Positions 6,101 to 7,147 of a stretch of DNA of 7,147 nt are shown piece after piece (the first letter of the stretch is position 1; every line of letters starts with the position of its first letter). The stretch comes from an uncultured Mollicutes bacterium (GTDB lineage Bacteria; Bacillota_I; Bacilli_A; Acholeplasmatales; Anaeroplasmataceae): contig URFB01000061.1 of the NCBI GenBank assembly GCA_900547045.1, positions 1-7,147 on the forward strand, read 5' to 3'. Below the pieces are notes generated by a model. The model had not been told where the DNA came from, made no database searches, and saw only the letters and a list, made by a program, of their open reading frames with translations. Position numbers and translations under genes: made by a program.

Positions 6101-7147
6101 AAAACAATAATAGGTACGTTCAATTTGAGCAATATTATTTAAGTGATGCTAGCTTCCAAAAGCATGTAGCAGAAGATGGTAGCGTTTCTTATGAGAAGGT
6201 TACGGATAATGACTCTGCTAATAGCTCACCAGCAACAAAAGAGGCTTCAGGCATTAAATATCAAACCTTCTTCGTGGGAATGAATTTAAAGACTGTTAGA
6301 ATTACGAATGAAGAAATCTTCGCTTATGGTTCTGTAATGAACTGTGACTGGTTAGAGAATTTCTATTATAATAATGTTGATTTTAATAATTATACCTATG
6401 ATAATAATTATCAAATAGATTTTAATGCTTTAAATACAACATCTATTACAACATTTGGGGATTTTGCGTTCTTTGATACAGACAATATTAGAAATTCATC
6501 ATTCCATAACAATGGACAAAATGGTTTCTTTGGATTCTTTGGTACTGAAAGTAGAATAGGTGCTTATGCCTTTTCTAATATCAATAACGATACATCCTTT
6601 ATAAAGCTTAGTATTCCTGCATCTATTACTATGATTGATCCATTTGCCTTTAGCTCTACAAGCCTTGTTAGCGTTAGAATTTCTAATGCTTTAATAGGTG
6701 ATTATATGTTTGCAAATTCAAAGGATTTATTAGATGTTGAATTTACGAATGAAAATTTAACTACAATCTCCCTTGGTGCATTCTTTGATTGCGAGCAGTT
6801 AAAGAATATAGCAATTAGCTCATTTATTAATGAGATTAAGGCTTATGCATTCTATAATTGTAGTAGTCTTGGTATTGATCACAATGGTACAATTGATCTT
6901 AATAATGTAGAAATGATTGGTGATTATGCTTTTGCGTCATGTCAAAGCTTGGTAAATATCACGATTAAGGCTAATTTAACAGATTTAGGTGCACATATTT
7001 TTGAAAATTGTAATTCATTAAAGAATATTACATTTAATAATGAGATTATTGGAGAATATATGTTTGCATATTGTAATGGCCTAGAATCTGTAACTATTCC
7101 TGAAAGTATTAAAAATATTAGAACCCACGCCTTTGCTTATTGTAATA
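1..7147 (+). CDS. Giant BspA-type leucine-rich-repeat (LRR_5) surface protein, internal fragment
   Basis: Frame 1 is open from the first to the last base, giving 2,382 codons (roughly 260 kDa) with neither start nor stop in view. The translation is a chain of about 65 repeats of the 23-residue LRR_5/BspA type: an I-P-x-S-V-x-x-I strand, then G-x-Y-A-F, then a conserved Cys or Asn position and S-L. The repeats form a solenoid. Known family members are secreted or surface-attached and act as adhesins or binders of host proteins; this role is inferred here from the family only. No signal peptide, membrane segment, LPXTG motif or enzyme domain is visible, as expected for an internal slice. Six inserts with shared edges (LPFVG, GYxF, VPxxL) interrupt the repeats. 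Most LRR_5 proteins I know of are several hundred to about a thousand residues, so this one is unusually long. All nine Trp codons are TGG. The family call is very sure; the ligand and the organism are not. Confidence 0.95.
154..309 (+). repeat. Two LRR_5 units between inserts A and B
   Basis: Two repeats can be read here: GIKRNALMNLTYVKNLEI (190-243), and IAYIFQASMAGMGSLKYLKV (253-312), which ends on the opening strand of the next insert. Both keep the hydrophobic pattern and the aromatic position but have no Cys. They show that inserts A and B are separated by only a short piece of solenoid, as are inserts C and D further on. Confidence 0.7.
310..543 (+). other. Insert module B (76 residues between the edge prolines)
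   Basis: The insert opens with VPFTG (310-324), passes through LGYFFG (424-441) and closes with TPEIERIVLT (538-567). These match the LPFVG, GYxFG and VPxxLKxxxIT landmarks of the other inserts. The interior is rich in Tyr, Ser, Asn and Asp, includes two of the nine Trp residues in the window (352 and 499), and has one Cys. After the closing strand an ordinary repeat resumes (RIFAYAFNGMESLKSIDIP, 580-636). It is probably a loop or small subdomain bulging from the solenoid; its function is unknown. Confidence 0.65.
658..812 (+). other. Non-repeat stretch, Tyr/Asn-rich
   Basis: Between the repeat ending near 657 and the one beginning AFGSC (817-831), I see no LRR pattern. The residues are polar and aromatic (NNYYISTWYYGYESNRK, 667-717), then REYPHFKGVNNQNPVIDDG. 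There is no LPFVG or GYxFG landmark, so I do not class it with the insert modules. It may be a separate loop insertion, or a repeat diverged beyond recognition. The reading frame is intact. Confidence 0.5.
814..1401 (+). repeat. LRR block I, about 9 repeats
   Basis: Successive repeats carry AFGSC, AFEGC, VFAYC, MFYEC, AFYGC, AFEKC, AFANC, AFSES and AFSYF cores. The first seven have the conserved Cys; the last two have Ser or Phe there. Prolines preceding the strand (LPQNL, IPKAV) mark full-length 23-residue repeats. The MFYEC unit (1021-1035) is a shorter variant without the I-P-x-S-V segment. Two small spacers (near 1129-1150 and 1231-1250, Gly/Ser/Thr-rich) lengthen individual repeats. Confidence 0.85.
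1402..1500 (+). other. Tyr-rich low-complexity loop
   Basis: Residues encoded by 1402-1452 read YFRRYKYYGYYGYYYAH, with nine Tyr in 17 residues. At the DNA level TATTATGGT occurs twice in tandem (1420-1437), followed by a third, altered copy (1438-1446). A charged, polar segment (DSRTIYKNNDGSPKK) follows before the solenoid resumes at LTSLTLGEGV. The tract splits one repeat from its partner strand, so it is most likely an exposed loop. The nine-base repeat preserves frame when units are gained or lost. Confidence 0.6.
1501..1796 (+). repeat. LRR units following the Tyr-rich loop
   Basis: Four repeats are readable, with cores AFSGI, AFYDC, MFAEC and AFYHS. The stretch 1588-1725 (IPSTVDEIDPFAF, then SLVSVRLSNKVIGDYMFA) closely resembles 6613-6723 (IPASITMIDPFAF, then SLVSVRISNALIGDYMFA), with one codon fewer in the later copy. 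The MFAEC unit (1681-1698) is the short repeat type with VIGDYMF and no preceding I-P strand. Confidence 0.85.
1797..2040 (+). other. Probable degenerate insert module or diverged repeats
   Basis: The Cys/Asn ladder is lost here. ILPNIQTG (1867-1890) could be a decayed LPFVG edge, YLFSGY (1894-1911) a decayed GYxFG landmark, and GIVSVYILNGKIGDY (1996-2040) the closing strand that re-enters the repeats. The order of landmarks fits the insert modules but none is exact. The interior is Asn, Ser, Pro and Asp rich. A run of ordinary but diverged repeats is the alternative reading. Confidence 0.4.
2041..3168 (+). repeat. LRR block II, about 13 to 14 repeats, Cys lost in its second half
   Basis: Cores in order are YTYAAN, AFYDC, AFYNC, AFQLN, AFAPT, AFMGI, IFAYN, FAFND, AFRDC, AFFNN, AFANS, MFENS, SFFGF and AFGNW. 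The hydrophobic pattern is kept, but after the AFRDC Cys (2713) no repeat carries a Cys until 3994. Spacing is looser than in block III, with polar extensions near 2515-2545 (GSNNSADKTAK), 2734-2760 (SSDTTNKNY) and 2992-3015 (KDTQNSGM). Gly, Asn and Ser replace the ladder Cys. Confidence 0.8.
3169..3297 (+). other. Insert module C (41 residues between the edge prolines), shortest copy
   Basis: The opening edge LPFVG (3169-3183) is exact. The landmark LYYIFYC (3229-3249) stands in for GYxFG, and KVYVPKGIIYAEITDD (3286-3333) closes the insert. The interior has GDWSSYDSNANR, which is Ser/Asp/Asn-rich, and holds the only Cys (3247) between 2713 and 3994. The solenoid then resumes with IISNYAFANL. 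At 41 residues it is about a third of the length of insert D. Confidence 0.7.
3298..3453 (+). repeat. Two LRR_5 units between inserts C and D
   Basis: The units are TIISNYAFANLNTIEEIVIG (3331-3390) and SVSKIGYGILAGTTNLAKLTI (3394-3456). The second has the IGYG signature (3406) that also precedes inserts E (5044) and F (5863). This shows that the repeat just before the insert is conserved together with the insert edge, as expected if repeat and insert are copied as one unit. Confidence 0.8.
3454..3858 (+). other. Insert module D (133 residues between the edge prolines), longest copy
   Basis: It opens with IPFVGQMRG (3454-3480), has FSWYYGS (3547-3567) where the others have GYxFG, and closes with YIPSRNLTRVIINDE (3850-3894). 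The interior is much longer than in the other modules and is Ser, Asn, Tyr and Thr rich with few hydrophobic clusters. YLIAPNTLQVNGNG (3610-3651) looks like a second V-P-x-x-L type strand and could mean that two inserts have fused. No Cys is present. Confidence 0.65.
3859..5091 (+). repeat. LRR block III, canonical array with 16-step Cys ladder
   Basis: This is the most regular part of the protein. After AFMNF (3913-3927), sixteen successive repeats each carry one Cys at the same solenoid position: 3994, 4090, 4159, 4228, 4294, 4363, 4429, 4510, 4579, 4642, 4720, 4789, 4861, 4930, 4999 and 5068. Eight of the fifteen steps are exactly 69 bases (23 codons); the rest range from 63 to 96. No Cys in the interval lies off the ladder. 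Full-length repeats with IPASL, LPSTL, LPDHI, IPNGV and VPNSV strands alternate in places with the shorter YMF type (4279 and 4627). The regular spacing makes the family assignment certain. Confidence 0.95.
4957..5775 (+). repeat. Tandem super-repeat, copy 1 (273 codons)
   Basis: The unit starts at the Pro of IPNGVESISDYAFANC. It contains one LRR, the IGYGAFYG repeat, insert E, the repeat with MNCxWLExFYYN, a spacer (YKFTETTAPDAP), an AFYG repeat, an FNINGK to GFFG segment, and the repeats NDYAFANL and GKYSFFGN. The same order recurs in the next 840 bases. It is a multi-repeat duplication, larger than the 23-residue LRR step. Confidence 0.75.
5092..5352 (+). other. Insert module E (85 residues between the edge prolines)
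   Basis: The first 21 residues after the edge Leu (PFVGAYRGGTKDNASLLGYVF, split here as PFVGAYRGG and TKDNASLLGYVF) carry both the LPFVG and GYxF landmarks. They are nearly identical to insert F. The rest (5158-5349) is a polar Tyr/Asn/Thr-rich stretch unlike that of F. The closing edge is FYVPNKLKEIKITDE (5341-5385), an excellent match to the family closing strand. Confidence 0.8.
5353..5910 (+). repeat. LRR units between inserts E and F
   Basis: Cores are SFMNC (5404-5418), AFYGV, AFANL, SFFGN, AFAGC and AFYGM. A spacer (5425-5515) after the first unit is Tyr/Asn-rich, with FYYNYADYSNYKF. It is followed by a short Pro/Ala segment (TTAPDAP). The FGFFG-like segment at 5626-5637 (GFFG) has a counterpart in the second super-repeat copy at 6526-6543. 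Confidence 0.8.
5776..6615 (+). repeat. Tandem super-repeat, copy 2 (280 codons)
   Basis: It begins at the Pro of IPVGINVIDDYAFAGC, directly abutting copy 1, and repeats its order: IGYGAFYG repeat, insert F, MNCDWLENFYYN repeat, Asn/Tyr spacer, AFFD repeat, a GFFG segment, then AYAFSNI. From 4957 to about 5172 the copies align with a constant 819-base offset. After the insert the offset is 927, because insert F is 36 codons longer than E. Confidence 0.75.
5911..6279 (+). other. Insert module F (121 residues between the edges)
   Basis: It opens with LPFVGAYKGG and TKDNASLLGYVFGG (5911-5982), almost identical to insert E. The interior (5983-6270) is acidic and polar, with EAIEENEQHTTDDQGND early and a Ser/Asp/Asn stretch (DNDSANSSPATKE) late. 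The closing edge reads FFVGMNLKTVRITNE (6268-6312), where Gly replaces the usual Pro. No Cys is present. The difference in tail sequence from E, despite the near-identical head, is notable. Confidence 0.8.
6280..7147 (+). repeat. LRR block IV, running out of the window
   Basis: Cores are SVMNC, AFFDT, AFSNI, AFSST, MFANS, AFFDC, AFYNC, AFASC, IFENC, MFAYC and AFAYC. The last six regain the Cys ladder. Bases 6844-7083 align without gaps to 4414-4653 in block III, with 37 of 80 residues identical by my count. The window ends within a repeat (AFAYCN) plus one base of the next codon, so the solenoid continues downstream for an unknown length. Confidence 0.88.

Noticed and set aside
1..7147. A multi-gene defence, secretion or biosynthetic system
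   Set aside because: Only one coding frame occupies the entire window and it is repeat scaffold throughout. No enzyme, nuclease, ATPase or toxin motif was seen.

Overview
The whole window lies inside one giant open reading frame. Frame 1 of the + strand (codons starting at base 1) reads from the first base to the last with no stop: 2,382 complete codons plus one spare base. Neither the start codon nor the stop codon is in view. The product is a BspA-type leucine-rich-repeat protein (the LRR_5 family, a 23-residue repeat close to I-P-x-S-V-x-x-I-G-x-Y-A-F-x-x-C-x-S-L-x-x-V). I count about 65 repeat units by eye. Such proteins are normally secreted or surface-anchored and bind host or microbial partners. 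The parts that would prove export (signal peptide, cell-wall anchor or C-terminal sorting domain) lie outside the window.

Organism: base composition is AT-rich (about 30% GC from sampled lines), Arg is mostly AGA, and no CGG codon was seen. Together with the recurring LPFVG...GYxF...VPxxLK insert, which I associate with LRR_5 proteins of gut Firmicutes and related Mollicutes-like lineages, this suggests a low-GC Gram-positive gut or host-associated bacterium. BspA-like genes also occur in Trichomonas and Entamoeba, so the taxon is an inference. All nine Trp codons are TGG and no TGA is in frame, so nothing suggests a TGA=Trp code.

Layout: the window opens inside an insert module (A, 1-153), then two repeats, insert B (310-543), one repeat and a non-repeat stretch (658-812). 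LRR block I (814-1401) leads into a Tyr-rich loop (1402-1500), more repeats (1501-1796), a probable degenerate insert (1797-2040) and LRR block II (2041-3168). Insert C (3169-3297), two repeats and the long insert D (3454-3858) follow. LRR block III (3859-5091) is the most regular part and carries a ladder of 16 Cys at about 69-base spacing. Insert E (5092-5352), repeats (5353-5910), insert F (5911-6279) and LRR block IV (6280-7147) complete it. Bases 4957-5775 and 5776-6615 are two diverged tandem copies of a super-repeat holding inserts E and F.

There is no intergenic DNA, RNA gene, mobile element, CRISPR array, promoter or terminator that I can support. The window does not contain a multi-gene system. 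What is of interest is the internal architecture of this one very large protein: a solenoid grown by nested duplications and interrupted by variable-length inserts with conserved edges.
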